A stretch of 64,000 bases of DNA, taken from Pirellulaceae bacterium. Lineage in GTDB: Bacteria > Planctomycetota > Planctomycetia > Pirellulales > Pirellulaceae. Position 1 is the stretch's first letter, and each line of letters begins with the position of its first letter. The stretch covers positions 1 through 64,000 of the forward strand of contig BPJU01000022.1 in NCBI GenBank assembly GCA_026004775.1, read 5' to 3'. The translations under genes were made by a program, and so were the position numbers. Below the pieces are notes generated by a model. It had not been told where the DNA came from. It made no database searches and saw only the letters and a program-made list of their open reading frames with translations. Shown piece by piece: positions 1 through 9,089 of this stretch.

Positions 1-266
1 TTTTTCAAGTTTTTTCGACCTCCACACGCCATTTGGCTGAGCACCTGCGAGCACATGGCTGGGGGGCGGGGTCTGGGGCTGTCTACTCGCGTCCCATTAC
101 CGTGCGGGTGCCTTCTGGTGCTACAGCCCTACATGAGGTCGGTGTGCTACCCATCCAACGCTGGACTCTCGCTCGATTGCCACCGTTGGCGCGGGGAACC
201 ACGTGAAGCGGTAGACGAGGCCGGGAGAGTTGCGTCGAAGCAGGGGCGACTCAGGTTTCGTGTTGC
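1..266. other. no gene seen (window start to tRNA promoter)
   Basis: Short open frames on both strands here lack a ribosome binding site and any recognisable protein motif. The stretch probably belongs to the intergenic region of a gene lying left of the window. Confidence 0.5.
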
Positions 267-294
267 TTGACAAGCCTAGGGGGGACAACATAAT
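267..294 (+). promoter_or_regulatory. sigma-70-type promoter of tRNA-Gly
   Basis: A perfect -35 box TTGACA (267-272) is followed after 16 bases by CATAAT (289-294), five of six matches to the -10 consensus. Transcription would start near 300-302, about 17 bases before the tRNA 5' end at 318, which fits a short leader removed by RNase P. The AT-rich stretch at and after the -10 box supports the call. Confidence 0.7.
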
Positions 295-317
295 TATTAA
301 TTGAGAGTTGGCATGTT

Positions 318-388
318 GCGGGTGTAGCTCAATGGTAGAGCGTCGGCTTCCCAAGCCGAATACGAGGGTTCGATTCCCTTCACCCGCT
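318..388 (+). tRNA. tRNA-Gly (anticodon CCC)
   Basis: This is a 71-nt cloverleaf. The acceptor stem GCGGGTG pairs perfectly with CACCCGC (381-387) and is followed by discriminator T388, as expected for bacterial tRNA-Gly. The anticodon stem TCGGC/GCCGA encloses the loop TTCCCAA, giving anticodon CCC, which reads GGG codons. The T loop TTCGATT and D-arm GCTC/GAGC are normal. The 3' CCA is not encoded. It appears to be a single-gene transcript, with a promoter at 267-294 and a terminator-like hairpin directly after it. Confidence 0.96.
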
Positions 389-392
389 CTGG

Positions 393-416
393 GGCTGCCG
401 GTTGGCGGCCTTTCTT
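393..416 (+). terminator. probable intrinsic terminator after tRNA-Gly
   Basis: A GC-rich hairpin (GGCTGCC, loop GGTT, GGCGGCC, with one G-T pair) is followed by TTTCTT. It lies 4 bases after the tRNA, where a terminator is expected. The T tract is interrupted by one C. Confidence 0.5.
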
Positions 417-600
417 GTTGCGCTAGGACGGTATTTCTTACCGGTTGCTGTTGTGGAGAAGTTCAGCAAATCTTATTTTACTGGTGTGTTGCGTGGGTCG
501 ATTTTTAGAATGGCGCGGGTTTCGGTTGCGCTCGCCGGATTTGAACAGTTGTCCATAGGCTTTTGGTGGGTGTGTTTCCAGGTTCGAAGAAGGGCTGGCA

Positions 601-2247
601 ATGATCCCGGTGTTGGGTTGGGCGATCGTGTTGCTCGGCCAGGTGGATTCGGTCGCACCGGCCAGCCCTGTCGTGTCCACCGCTCCGGCCAATGTGCTTG
701 TCGTGTGCCACGACGATTTGCTGCCCGGGTTACGCGACTGGTTGCGGTGGCGCGAGAGCCAAGGTTACCGCTTGGCGTTGGTACGTTGCTGGCAGTCCAA
801 GGAAGAGATCCGCGAAGCGATCCGTAAGGAAGCCGCAGGTGGCCAGTTGCGGTGGGTGGTCCTGGTGGGAGACGCACCGAGTTCATCGCCCGCCTCTTCC
901 ACGCAGGCGTTTCTCATTCCTACGGCATATCGACGAGCCGAGCGAATAGCCCGGTTTGGTCCGGACCGCGAGATTGCATCGGACAACTGGTATGCTGACC
1001 TGGATGACGACGGTGTTCCGGAACTAGCGCTGGGCCGCATGAGCGTTACGAGCGCAGAAGAGCTGGCGGCGCTGGTAGCCAAGACTCGGCGGCGCGAAGA
1101 GCAGCGTACCGGCCGGTGGCGAAGCCAAATCCAGCTTGCTGCCGGTGCTGGCGGTTTTGGCCCTATTGCCGATTGGGTCATCGAGTGGGTAGCGCAACGG
1201 ATCTTGGTAGACCAAATCCCGCCCGAATATGTGACGCACTTGACTTATGCCGATTGGCGCAGCCCTTATTGTCCCGATCCGCGTCAATTCCGCTCTACGC
1301 TGCTCCAGCGGTGGCAGCAGGGATGCAACTTCTGGGTCTACATGGGCCACGGGCAGCCGGACGGGCTTCAGCCGTTGGTGGTACCCGGCGGGCGCTACCC
1401 GACACTCAACTCCGCCGACACTCGACAGATGCTTGCTGGCGGGGTACCGCCGATCGCTGTGATGCTGGCCTGTTACACCGGGGCCTTTGATTGGCCGGAG
1501 CCGTGTTTAGCCGAAGCGCTGTTGCGGGCTCCGGGCGGTGCAGCGTGCTGCATCAGCGCCACGCGCACGACGATGCCTTACGGAATGGCTGTACTGGGAG
1601 GCGGGATGTTGCACGCCTGTTTTTCCCAGTCGGACAGTACACTTGGCGAACTGGTCTTGACCGCCAAGAAGCGGATGGTGGACGACGAGCCGAGCGAGAA
1701 TGACCCGCTCTACGCGCTTCGGCAGTGGCTCGACCGTTTGGCGTCGGCGTTGGTTCCGGGCGCCACCGCGGAAGCTTTGCGAACGGAGCGTCGCGAACAT
1801 GTAGCGCTGTTTCACTTGTTGGGAGACCCTCTGTTGCAGATTCGCGCACCGCGAAAAATCGCGGTGGCAACTGTTGCGACCATCGAGGCCGGGCAGAGGT
1901 TGACTGTCGACTTCGAGGCTCCGTGGGCGGGCCGAGGTACGGTCGAATTGCGCTGCCGCCGCGACATGACCAAGCAACCCCTAACCCGCCGGAGCCAATT
2001 TCGCCACGACGCGACATGGCTGGGAGAACTCCAGCGTCAGTACGAACTGGCTCAAGATCAGATCTGGCTTGAAGAACAGATTCAGGTTTACGGCGGGCCG
2101 CAGTCCGTGTCGTTCGTGGTTCCACCTGAGGCTCACGGGGCGTGTTTGGTGCGCGTCGTGATTCCCGGGGTTGAAGACGACGCCGTGGGAGCCGCTCCGC
2201 TCTATGTATCACGCCCCAGCCAGCCGCCGGAAACGCGCCGGCCTTGA
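601..2247 (+). CDS. secreted C25-family (gingipain-type) cysteine peptidase
   Basis: A 548-residue protein with a hydrophobic N-terminus that probably acts as a signal peptide, so it should act outside the cytoplasm. The centre carries the two signatures of peptidase family C25: the motif YMGHG with the putative catalytic His at residue 250, and MLACYTG with the putative catalytic Cys at residue 291. An Asp-rich segment DLDDDGVPELALGR near residues 136-149 is also usual before the catalytic domain in this family. After about residue 420 there is a short beta-rich extension, much smaller than the adhesin tails of Porphyromonas gingipains. No sorting signal such as a Por or PEP-CTERM tail is visible. 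The gene stands alone on the plus strand after the tRNA. The start ATG has a GA-rich upstream stretch. The substrate is unknown; the fold assignment is fairly secure and activity is inferred. Confidence 0.82.
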   Translation: MIPVLGWAIVLLGQVDSVAPASPVVSTAPANVLVVCHDDLLPGLRDWLRWRESQGYRLALVRCWQSKEEIREAIRKEAAGGQLRWVVLVGDAPSSSPASSTQAFLIPTAYRRAERIARFGPDREIASDNWYADLDDDGVPELALGRMSVTSAEELAALVAKTRRREEQRTGRWRSQIQLAAGAGGFGPIADWVIEWVAQRILVDQIPPEYVTHLTYADWRSPYCPDPRQFRSTLLQRWQQGCNFWVYMGHGQPDGLQPLVVPGGRYPTLNSADTRQMLAGGVPPIAVMLACYTGAFDWPEPCLAEALLRAPGGAACCISATRTTMPYGMAVLGGGMLHACFSQSDSTLGELVLTAKKRMVDDEPSENDPLYALRQWLDRLASALVPGATAEALRTERREHVALFHLLGDPLLQIRAPRKIAVATVATIEAGQRLTVDFEAPWAGRGTVELRCRRDMTKQPLTRRSQFRHDATWLGELQRQYELAQDQIWLEEQIQVYGGPQSVSFVVPPEAHGACLVRVVIPGVEDDAVGAAPLYVSRPSQPPETRRP

Positions 2248-2330
2248 GTTTTAGCAAGCTGTATGGCCTTCTGAAGCCACCCCATACTCCCAATTCACCG
2301 AAACAATTTCGAAACAGTACGGCTGGCGAT

Positions 2331-3671
2331 TCACGTTTGTTCTTCTTCCGAATAAGGCCCGCCTGAGGCTATCGCCGCACGCCCCGGCCAGCGGGAACGC
2401 GGGTTGACCGTCACGTAGACCAACGCCGTCGCGAACAACCCGGCCAGAACCACACCGCCGGCAGCCGAACCGACAAGAAAAAACTGGGCCGTGGTTTGAG
2501 GCGAGGGAGCCGAAGAAAAAATCGTTTCGCGCAGCAACACCACTGCCACATATCCCAGGTAACCGATGGCATCGGCACAGTAAAGCAAGAACGCCACATT
2601 GGCCCGGTCACCGGTCCACGCAATAAGCCGCTCGAACAGCGAAGTATGCATCGCCACATACGGTACATACAATCCAAAACCGATCGCGACCATCACGCCC
2701 AGCGCCGTCGTCTTTTCGGCCCAGAAAGCTGTTGCCGAGCCGGTCACCAATAAACACGCAGCCAGGCAGACCAAAAGCGTCACCTGAAGGGCTCGGCGGT
2801 TATCGTGCACGAACACCCCCAAGCCATGCAGTACCAGCACCAGAAAAGCGATCAGCGTCTCGGTGCGTGTGAACAATGTAGCATAGAGCGTAGCGCCCAA
2901 ACCTTGCCAGATTTCCGGAGCAAAATCGGCGCGCAGGCTTCGGAGTACCGTGACCACCACATGGACGGTCACCAGCATCGTCACCATCGGCGCGTGATGG
3001 ATCAGAAACTCTATGCGACGGCGCCGATCCATGGGAATGCGTTCACTGCGTTGCCGCACGTCCATGGAACCGGGAGGCGGTACTTGCCGCAGCAGTGCCG
3101 CACAAAGAGCCAGCGGCGGTACGAACAGCAGGCCGGCCAGAGCCGGCATCCAGCGCGGATTTGCGCCCCATTCGAGCAGCCACGTACCGACGGACTTTGT
3201 CACTCCGTCCGCCACGATAAAGCTGGCACACAACCCCGCCACCATCGCCTCGCTGTGCCGTCGCCCCTCCAAAAAACGAAGCACCATTCCAAAAACCAGC
3301 CCCAGGGGAAACCCATTGGCAAAAACCGCAAGCACATGCCACGGCGCTGGCAAAATTCCGAAAGCGATCCACGCCAGTTCGGCCATTGCCAAACACAGCA
3401 CGATACCGGGGACACGTTCCGCGTCGCGCATCTGTGCAATGCGCCGAACCCCGTAAAACTTGGCGCACATGTAACCAAGCACTTGGGCAGTGACCAGCAG
3501 CGTCTTTTCGTGCCAGCCGAAGACGACCTGCGGGTAAGCCGCGGCGACGAACGGCTTGCGAAAGCCGTACATCGAAAAATACGTACCGAAAGCAGCCGCC
3601 GTCGCCCAAAACTCCGCGACCGCCGTATGCGTGCGAAATCCATCCGAGTCCCGTTTACTACCTCGTCCCAT
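2331..3671 (-). CDS. DUF5690-family multi-pass membrane protein (MFS-like)
   Basis: A 446-residue integral membrane protein with about 12 hydrophobic segments. The N-terminal stretch FGTYFSMYGFRKPF and the following TAQVLGYMCAKFYG match what I recall of DUF5690 proteins, which resemble major facilitator transporters. The substrate is unknown. An upstream ATG at 3716 would add 15 residues but has no ribosome binding site, and a TATACT sequence (minus strand, about 3692-3697) that could be a -10 box lies just before the ATG at 3671, so the shorter form is preferred. It is the last gene of a minus-strand run with dnaJ and the small membrane protein, but a 150-base gap makes co-transcription uncertain. 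Confidence 0.8.
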   Translation of the reverse strand: MGRGSKRDSDGFRTHTAVAEFWATAAAFGTYFSMYGFRKPFVAAAYPQVVFGWHEKTLLVTAQVLGYMCAKFYGVRRIAQMRDAERVPGIVLCLAMAELAWIAFGILPAPWHVLAVFANGFPLGLVFGMVLRFLEGRRHSEAMVAGLCASFIVADGVTKSVGTWLLEWGANPRWMPALAGLLFVPPLALCAALLRQVPPPGSMDVRQRSERIPMDRRRRIEFLIHHAPMVTMLVTVHVVVTVLRSLRADFAPEIWQGLGATLYATLFTRTETLIAFLVLVLHGLGVFVHDNRRALQVTLLVCLAACLLVTGSATAFWAEKTTALGVMVAIGFGLYVPYVAMHTSLFERLIAWTGDRANVAFLLYCADAIGYLGYVAVVLLRETIFSSAPSPQTTAQFFLVGSAAGGVVLAGLFATALVYVTVNPRSRWPGRAAIASGGPYSEEEQT

Positions 3672-3821
3672 ACGCTTCGCCTGTGCCCCCACCAGTATAC
3701 AGTTGGCTTGCGGCATCGAGGCTGAAAAGATCGGCCAAGCATTCCAGCCGGATCGCCCGGCAGTTACAGGTGACTGATTCGGAAAGTTACTGCCGGTGGT
3801 GGTAGAGGTACGCGCGGAATC

Positions 3822-4271
3822 TCACGTGGCGATCGAGCCCCGGTCGGGCCGATCCTGGTCTTCCGGCGTGCCGCTACCGTGCGACGATCGTTGCCAGCCG
3901 GTAGTCGGATCGTGGAGGGGCGAGGCGGCCCATTCATCGTTGGCCACAGTCGGGGTGCCCCAAAGATTCCCCTGTGGCGGTCCTTCGGTATACCGCCGCA
4001 CCAGCTTTCCGACCAAACGGATCGCCACCATGGCAAAAATGCCCAGCAACACGATCAGTACCAGGCATCCCAACAGTTTCCAGCGGGTTGCCGGATCCAG
4101 GCGAAACAGGAGAGGTTTGGATGAGGCATCTTCGGCAAGCTGAGCCGTGACGGGAGCGGCCAGCAGCCACCACGTGCATAGGGCCAAAAGGCTCCGCAGC
4201 CCTGTCCGGCGGGCCGAGCTACCAGCGCAGTTCCGACCGCGGCGACGTCGTGTAGTACTTTTGTAGATCAC
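3822..4271 (-). CDS. small single-TM secreted or membrane protein, unknown function
   Basis: About 149 residues. A basic N-terminus is followed by a hydrophobic stretch ending in [10 protein letters not shown], which looks like a signal peptide with cleavage after VTA. A second hydrophobic helix ([19 protein letters not shown]) follows near residues 67-86, then a basic [10 protein letters not shown] segment and a hydrophilic tail. No known domain is recognised. The start is uncertain: the frame is open back to 4397, inside dnaJ. I chose the GTG at 4271, which has AAGG 8 bases upstream and gives a sensible n-region. This start overlaps the 3' end of dnaJ by 53 bases, suggesting translational coupling. 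Confidence 0.5.
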   Translation of the reverse strand: MIYKSTTRRRRGRNCAGSSARRTGLRSLLALCTWWLLAAPVTAQLAEDASSKPLLFRLDPATRWKLLGCLVLIVLLGIFAMVAIRLVGKLVRRYTEGPPQGNLWGTPTVANDEWAASPLHDPTTGWQRSSHGSGTPEDQDRPDRGSIAT

Positions 4272-5166
4272 GGAGTTGTGCCTTGGCTTGCGGATCGAGC
4301 GTCGGCGGCAATCGCACCTGGGCCACCACATACAGGTCGCCTTGCCGGCCGTCGGGCGTGCGTACACCTTGACCACGCAACCGCAGTCGCTGTCCACTGG
4401 ATGTCCCCGGTGGGATCGTCAACGACACGGTTCCCCAGGGCGTGGGTACGTCGACTTTGCCTCCCAGAGCCGCCTCCGGGATGGTCAGCGGCAAATCCAT
4501 CTCCAGATCCAGCCCCTTGCGGCGGAAAAACGGATGGGGCATGACCCGCACCGTCACCAGCAAGTCACCGCGTTCGCCTCCATTGTACCCCGGCTCACCT
4601 TTGCCTCGCAGCCGCAACTTCTGCCCGTCTTCGATCCCCGGAGGTATCTTCACGCTGATCGTTTCGCCCTCGTCCGGAAGATGGATGGCATGCTGGCCGC
4701 CGGTGACAGCCACTTGGAAGGGGACCTGGATTTCGACATGGCGGTCCATGCCGGGTTGAGGCGGCCGGCGCGTGGTGGAACGCCGCCCCTGCCGCGTCCC
4801 AAAACCGAACAGCTCACCCAGGTCAAATCCGCCAAAACCGCGCAAGAATTCTTCCAAGTCCCCCTCGAAAAACTGCACATCCGGTCCGGAGCCGCGCCAA
4901 CGCCAGGTTGGCCCCGCAGCGGCTCCCGACGCCCCCGTCCCCACCGTCTCGAATGCCGCTCCATACCGGTCGTACAGCTTCCGTTTTTCCGGATTGCTCA
5001 GCACCTCGTAAGCACGCTGCACCTGTTGGAATTTCCGTTTGGCATCCTTATCGTCGGGGTTGAGATCCGGATGATACTTGCGCGCAAGACGGCGATAGGC
5101 CTTTTCAATCTCGGCCTTGTCCGCCGTACGGGAAACACCCAGGATCTGATAATAATCTTCTTCCAT
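4219..5166 (-). CDS. class II J-domain co-chaperone (DnaJ/CbpA-like)
   Basis: A 315-residue Hsp40. Residues 1-70 form a J domain with the HPD motif at 32-34, which stimulates the DnaK ATPase. A Gly/Phe-rich linker follows ([14 protein letters not shown]). Then come two C-terminal client-binding beta domains (for example [22 protein letters not shown]-like repeats starting VKIPPG and LTIPPG). The Cys-rich zinc-finger module of class I DnaJ is absent, so this is a class II (CbpA/DnaJ2-type) protein acting in the cytoplasm with DnaK. The start [10 protein letters not shown] (ATG 5164-5166) is preferred over an ATG seven codons upstream because J domains normally start there. The 3' end overlaps the next minus-strand gene. 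Confidence 0.9.
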   Translation of the reverse strand: MEEDYYQILGVSRTADKAEIEKAYRRLARKYHPDLNPDDKDAKRKFQQVQRAYEVLSNPEKRKLYDRYGAAFETVGTGASGAAAGPTWRWRGSGPDVQFFEGDLEEFLRGFGGFDLGELFGFGTRQGRRSTTRRPPQPGMDRHVEIQVPFQVAVTGGQHAIHLPDEGETISVKIPPGIEDGQKLRLRGKGEPGYNGGERGDLLVTVRVMPHPFFRRKGLDLEMDLPLTIPEAALGGKVDVPTPWGTVSLTIPPGTSSGQRLRLRGQGVRTPDGRQGDLYVVAQVRLPPTLDPQAKAQLRDLQKYYTTSPRSELRW

Positions 5167-5346
5167 GGCCTTGCCGTATGCTCTCACAGAGCGTTTGCCA
5201 CGCGATCAGACCACTTCCTGCCTCAAGAAATTCATTCTACGTCCATGCGGCAATACGGAACAAGGTGTTATGCTTGAGGCAGGGCCGTTATCGATAGGGC
5301 TGTCGCGCGGGACTGAGCGAGCCGTTATTCAGCGGAGCGACCACCC

Positions 5347-6909
5347 ATGAGAGCAGCGTGCAGAAACCCGTTGCTGATGGCACAGGCAACCTTGCTGGGA
5401 AGCTTCCTTGGGACGGCACTGTCGGTTTGGGGGCAAAGTACCGGGACACTCGAGCTCCATGTGGTGGACGAAGCTTCCAGGCAGCCCATCGCCGTACGCA
5501 TGCATTTGCGCGATGCACGGAACCGGCCGGTGTTGCCCAAAGGATTTGTATCGTGGCATGACCATTTTGTCTTCGATGGTAAGGCGGTGCTGCAATTGCC
5601 TCCCGGGAATTACACGTTCGAAATCGAGCATGGTCCGGAATATCGCTTACGCCGTGGGCACTTTTCGCTCCAGCGCCGCGCTCATGATTCGCAAACCTTG
5701 ACCCTCCCTCGATTCATCGATATGGCGGCCGAGGGCTGGTATTCAGGCGACTTGCACGTACATCGTCCCCTGGAAGACATCCGCTTGCTGGCGGCAGCCG
5801 AGGATCTGCACGTGGTGCCGGTGATAACCTGGTGGAACCGGCGCAACTATTGGCTCGACAAGCCGCTGCCCGAGCGACGTGTGGTGTGGTTTGACGGCAA
5901 CCGGCGCTTGTATGACGTGATGGCGGGAGAGGATGAGCGGGGCGGCGGAGCGCTTCTGTACTTCGGGCTCGACCAGCCACTGCCGATAAGCCAAGCCCAA
6001 CGCGAGTACCCACCCAGCGTCGCGTTCCTCAAACAAGCCAAGGCCGTTTCCGACCGAGTGCATGTCGATGCCGAAAAGCCTTTTTGGTGGGATCTGCCGA
6101 TCTGGCTAGCCACCGGCTTGGTTGATTCGATCGGGATCGCTCACAACCACATGCAGCGCGATGGTGTGCTGGCCAACGAAGCCTGGGGGCGCCCGCGAGA
6201 CCGATTGCGTTACCCGGACCCGCACGGGAACGGACAGTGGACCCAAGATATCTACTACCACGTGCTGAACGCGGGTCTGCGAGTCGCTCCGTCGGCCGGC
6301 AGCGCTTCGGGCGTACTGCCCAACCCTGTCGGCTATAACCGGGTGTACGTGCACCTGAGCGGGCCATTGGACGAGCGTTCCTGGTTTGAAGGGCTGCGGG
6401 CCGGACGCGTCATCGTGACCAACGGGCCGTTGATGCGCCCCAAGGTCAACGGCCAATTGCCAGGACACGTTTTTCGGGCCGACCCCGGGCAAACGGTGGT
6501 GCTGCAACCGGAACTGGTTTTGGCCACACGCGACAAGATCGAGTACCTGGAGATCATCCAAAACGGGCGCTCGGTCCATCAAGTACGGTTGGATGATTAC
6601 GTGAACGCGGCGGGGCGATTGCCTGCGGTGGAGTTTCGACAGAGTGGGTGGATGATGTTGCGAGCTGTCACGAACCATCCGGCTACATATCGCTTCGCAG
6701 CCAGCGGACCGTACTATGTGCAGATCGGGGACGAGCCGCGGATTAGCCGCGCATCGGTACGTTTTTTCCTGGAGTGGCTGGACGAACGCCGCCAGCAACT
6801 GGAAGCAGTCGATTCGCTGTCGGCCGAGCAACGCCGATCCGTTTTAGAAGCTGTCGAAGAAGCGCGTCGCTTCTGGCAACAGCTCCTGGAACGAGCCAAC
6901 TGCGATTAA
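5347..6909 (+). CDS. secreted CehA/McbA-like PHP-type metallohydrolase
   Basis: A 520-residue protein with a signal peptide (residues about 1-29, ending SVWGQ). Residues 35-115 look like a beta-sandwich of the carboxypeptidase-regulatory type (LELHVVDEASRQPIAVRMHL). The motif WYSGDLHVHR near residue 140 is the metal-binding D-L-H-x-H signature of PHP-superfamily hydrolases, and GIAHNHM near residue 263 supplies further His residues. This arrangement resembles the CehA/McbA family, originally named for carbaryl hydrolysis, but planctomycetes carry many such proteins and the substrate cannot be read from sequence. The ATG has GGAG 9 bases upstream. It is transcribed alone, divergent from dnaJ and convergent with the AroE-like gene. 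Confidence 0.75.
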   Translation: MRAACRNPLLMAQATLLGSFLGTALSVWGQSTGTLELHVVDEASRQPIAVRMHLRDARNRPVLPKGFVSWHDHFVFDGKAVLQLPPGNYTFEIEHGPEYRLRRGHFSLQRRAHDSQTLTLPRFIDMAAEGWYSGDLHVHRPLEDIRLLAAAEDLHVVPVITWWNRRNYWLDKPLPERRVVWFDGNRRLYDVMAGEDERGGGALLYFGLDQPLPISQAQREYPPSVAFLKQAKAVSDRVHVDAEKPFWWDLPIWLATGLVDSIGIAHNHMQRDGVLANEAWGRPRDRLRYPDPHGNGQWTQDIYYHVLNAGLRVAPSAGSASGVLPNPVGYNRVYVHLSGPLDERSWFEGLRAGRVIVTNGPLMRPKVNGQLPGHVFRADPGQTVVLQPELVLATRDKIEYLEIIQNGRSVHQVRLDDYVNAAGRLPAVEFRQSGWMMLRAVTNHPATYRFAASGPYYVQIGDEPRISRASVRFFLEWLDERRQQLEAVDSLSAEQRRSVLEAVEEARRFWQQLLERANCD

Positions 6910-6918
6910 CTCGTTCCA

Positions 6919-7767
6919 TCAAATATCCAGGTACTCTTCGGCGGCTTCCCGCAGCAATCGAGGATCGGTGTCTTGACCGGTCCACAGTCGGAACGCTGCG
7001 GCGACCTGATGGACGAACAAACCCAGACCGTCCAATACCCGGCATCGCCGCTCTTCGGCACGCCGCAGCCACGCCGTGCGCCAAGGTGACCAGACCACAT
7101 CGATCACCAGCAATCCCGGGCGCAGCGCTGCGTCGCTGATCGGCGGCATACCCTGGTCGTGTTCTCCCAGCGGCGTGGCGTTGACCAGGATGTCGGCCTC
7201 CTGAGCAACCTCTACCGACGTGCTCCAGGGAGCGACCGAAGCCTGGATACCGCCGGCAGCTTGGAGTTTCTGGGCCAATTGCTCGGCTCGTGACGGGTCA
7301 CGGTTAGCAATGACCACTCGGGCCGCCTGAGCGTGAACCAAGGCGGCCGCGATCGATTGAGCCACCGCGCCGGCTCCGATCAACCACACATGCTTGCCGC
7401 GCACGCTTCCCCACTCTTGCACATAATCGAGAAACCCTAACGCTTCTGTGTTCTCACCTCGCAGCACCCCGTTGCTACTAACCACACATGTGACGATGCC
7501 CGATTGTTCGACCAGGTCGCTTTTTTGTTCGATCAAAGAGGCCGCTGCCCGTTTGTGGGGTGCAAAAAGACTGGCACCGCGAAACCCCAGAGCACGGATG
7601 CCTTTCAAAGCATCGGCCAGATCACCAGCCGCCACCTGGAGGGTCAAGAAGCGCCAATCGAGTCCTGCCGCCGCGAATGCTCGCTCCACCATGAATTGGG
7701 TCGGGTTTCCCGCAACGGCTTCTCCCACACCACACACCACCGGCTGCAGCACCGCATTGTCTGCCAT
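6919..7767 (-). CDS. shikimate dehydrogenase-like protein (divergent AroE)
   Basis: A 282-residue two-domain NADP-dependent oxidoreductase fold. The N-terminal substrate domain retains the catalytic Lys in APHKRAA (K72), and the Rossmann domain has GKHVWLIGAGAVAQSIAAAL. The C-terminal NATPLG and DVVWSPWRTAWLRRA segments are typical of AroE, which reduces 3-dehydroshikimate to shikimate. Two normally invariant positions differ: the N-T pair of the usual GAxNT is T93-C94, and the catalytic Asp of NTD is E108. The usual G-x-P-x-x-H-S-x-S pocket motif is also degenerate (VAGNPTQF). It may be a slow or altered-specificity paralogue such as a YdiB- or quinate-type enzyme, so no symbol is given. AAGGA lies upstream of the ATG. 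It is last of three same-strand genes. Confidence 0.78.
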   Translation of the reverse strand: MADNAVLQPVVCGVGEAVAGNPTQFMVERAFAAAGLDWRFLTLQVAAGDLADALKGIRALGFRGASLFAPHKRAAASLIEQKSDLVEQSGIVTCVVSSNGVLRGENTEALGFLDYVQEWGSVRGKHVWLIGAGAVAQSIAAALVHAQAARVVIANRDPSRAEQLAQKLQAAGGIQASVAPWSTSVEVAQEADILVNATPLGEHDQGMPPISDAALRPGLLVIDVVWSPWRTAWLRRAEERRCRVLDGLGLFVHQVAAAFRLWTGQDTDPRLLREAAEEYLDI

Positions 7768-7904
7768 GGTTCGATTCCTTGTCGTCGTCGGGGTTCATTG
7801 TGGAGGGGTGTGGCAACGGGTTCAAGGCTTTGCCTGCCGCAGGTACCTTCGCCACGCGACCCAATGGCGATCGGGTTTGCTGGCTACACCGAAACATCGC
7901 GCTG

Positions 7905-9026
7905 TCACGCGCCGCTAAACCGCTGGAGCGCATCCCGGTCGATCGTGATACCCAAGCCGGGACGGTCGGGGATTTGCAGGTAGCCTTCCTCGTCCAGCAC
8001 AAACGGTTCGACCGTCAGCTCCTCAATGTACGGTGCGGGCGTCAAGAATTCGACGTAGCGTGCCACCGGCAGCGCCGCGGCCAGGTGGAGGTCCGCGGCC
8101 AAGCCGACGGCCGTATTCCAGCCGTGGCTGACGAACTGGACATTGTGATCATAGGCCCACCAGGCGATCCGCCGTGCCTCGCTCAAACCACCGCACTTCG
8201 TGGAGTCCGGCTGTACGATGTCCCAGGCTCGACGCTCGATCCAGAGCTGGAACGATTGGCGGCGCGTAAATACCTCACCCCCGGCAATCGGCACCGGCGA
8301 ATGTTCTCGCAACAGGCAGTAGCCTTCCAAGTCATCCGGCGGTAAAGGCTCTTCAAACCACCCGACATCGTAAGCCGCCAGCATCTGGGCCGTACGCAAC
8401 GCCCACTTGTAACCGTGTGGCCAGAACTGTTCGCTTCCTCCGGCGTCCACCAACAAGTCGACATCCGGACCTACCGTTTCGCGGGCCGTACGGACCAACA
8501 GTTCGTCGAACCGCGCATCCCGGCGGCCAAACGGGCGCCAGCCCAACTTGATGGCGCGAAAGCCTCGCCCCACGGCCCACCGAAGCCGCTCGACCAAAAC
8601 ATCCGGCTCGTCAAACAACAGCGACGCATAGGGCCGTATCTTCCGCCGATAAAAACCCCCTAACAGCCTCGCCACCGGTTGGCCCGAGACCTGGCCCAGC
8701 AAGTCCCACAAAGCGATGTCGATGCCCGAAATCACATGTTCCAGCGTGCCACCTCGCCCCTGCCAGAAAGCGCTTTGCCGTAGTTTTTCCGAAACCCTTT
8801 CCGGCTCGATCGCCGACTCATCCTGCCAATACGGCCGCAGCGTCTGAACGCCCGCCTGCACGAGCTGGTAGTTGGTAAAGACGCTACCGAAACCGGATCG
8901 CCCCTGGTCGGTAACCACCTCCACCAGAGCATGCAGGTCATCCTCGGGGCGATGCCCCGAAGGCCACCCGCCGTCGACCGTGGCTCCTACCAGCCGGTGC
9001 ACTCGGATCTCCCTGATGCGCTCCAT
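7905..9026 (-). CDS. enolase-superfamily (mandelate racemase/muconate lactonizing type) enzyme
   Basis: A 373-residue protein with the N-terminal capping domain (residues 1-125) and a TIM barrel. Metal ligands are visible in order as LLVDAGG, WFEEPL and IAGGEVF, followed by QPDSTKCGG and a C-terminal SHGWNT whose His is a probable general acid/base. On the second strand the usual KxK is KLGW, so only one Lys is present at that site. This fits acid-sugar dehydratase or cycloisomerase subgroups of unknown specificity rather than muconate cycloisomerase. It is expected to be cytoplasmic and Mg-dependent. AGGAG lies 7 bases before the ATG. It lies 63 bases after the large heme protein gene and 137 bases before the AroE-like gene, so the three may be co-transcribed. 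Confidence 0.85.
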   Translation of the reverse strand: MERIREIRVHRLVGATVDGGWPSGHRPEDDLHALVEVVTDQGRSGFGSVFTNYQLVQAGVQTLRPYWQDESAIEPERVSEKLRQSAFWQGRGGTLEHVISGIDIALWDLLGQVSGQPVARLLGGFYRRKIRPYASLLFDEPDVLVERLRWAVGRGFRAIKLGWRPFGRRDARFDELLVRTARETVGPDVDLLVDAGGSEQFWPHGYKWALRTAQMLAAYDVGWFEEPLPPDDLEGYCLLREHSPVPIAGGEVFTRRQSFQLWIERRAWDIVQPDSTKCGGLSEARRIAWWAYDHNVQFVSHGWNTAVGLAADLHLAAALPVARYVEFLTPAPYIEELTVEPFVLDEEGYLQIPDRPGLGITIDRDALQRFSGA

Positions 9027-9089
9027 AACGCTTCTCCTACTAAACCCGTCCGTTATCCCGCTGAAGGCCGGGAAAGCACCGACCCGAAA

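Noticed and set aside
402-827. 141-residue frame after the tRNA
   Set aside because: It overlaps the tRNA terminator and the start of the C25 peptidase gene and has no motif or ribosome binding site.
2805-3725. 306-residue plus-strand frame opposite the DUF5690 gene
   Set aside because: The His/Gln/Arg-rich translation mirrors membrane-protein codons on the other strand.
4276-5277. 333-residue plus-strand frame opposite dnaJ
   Set aside because: dnaJ on the minus strand has a J domain and HPD motif; this frame has none.
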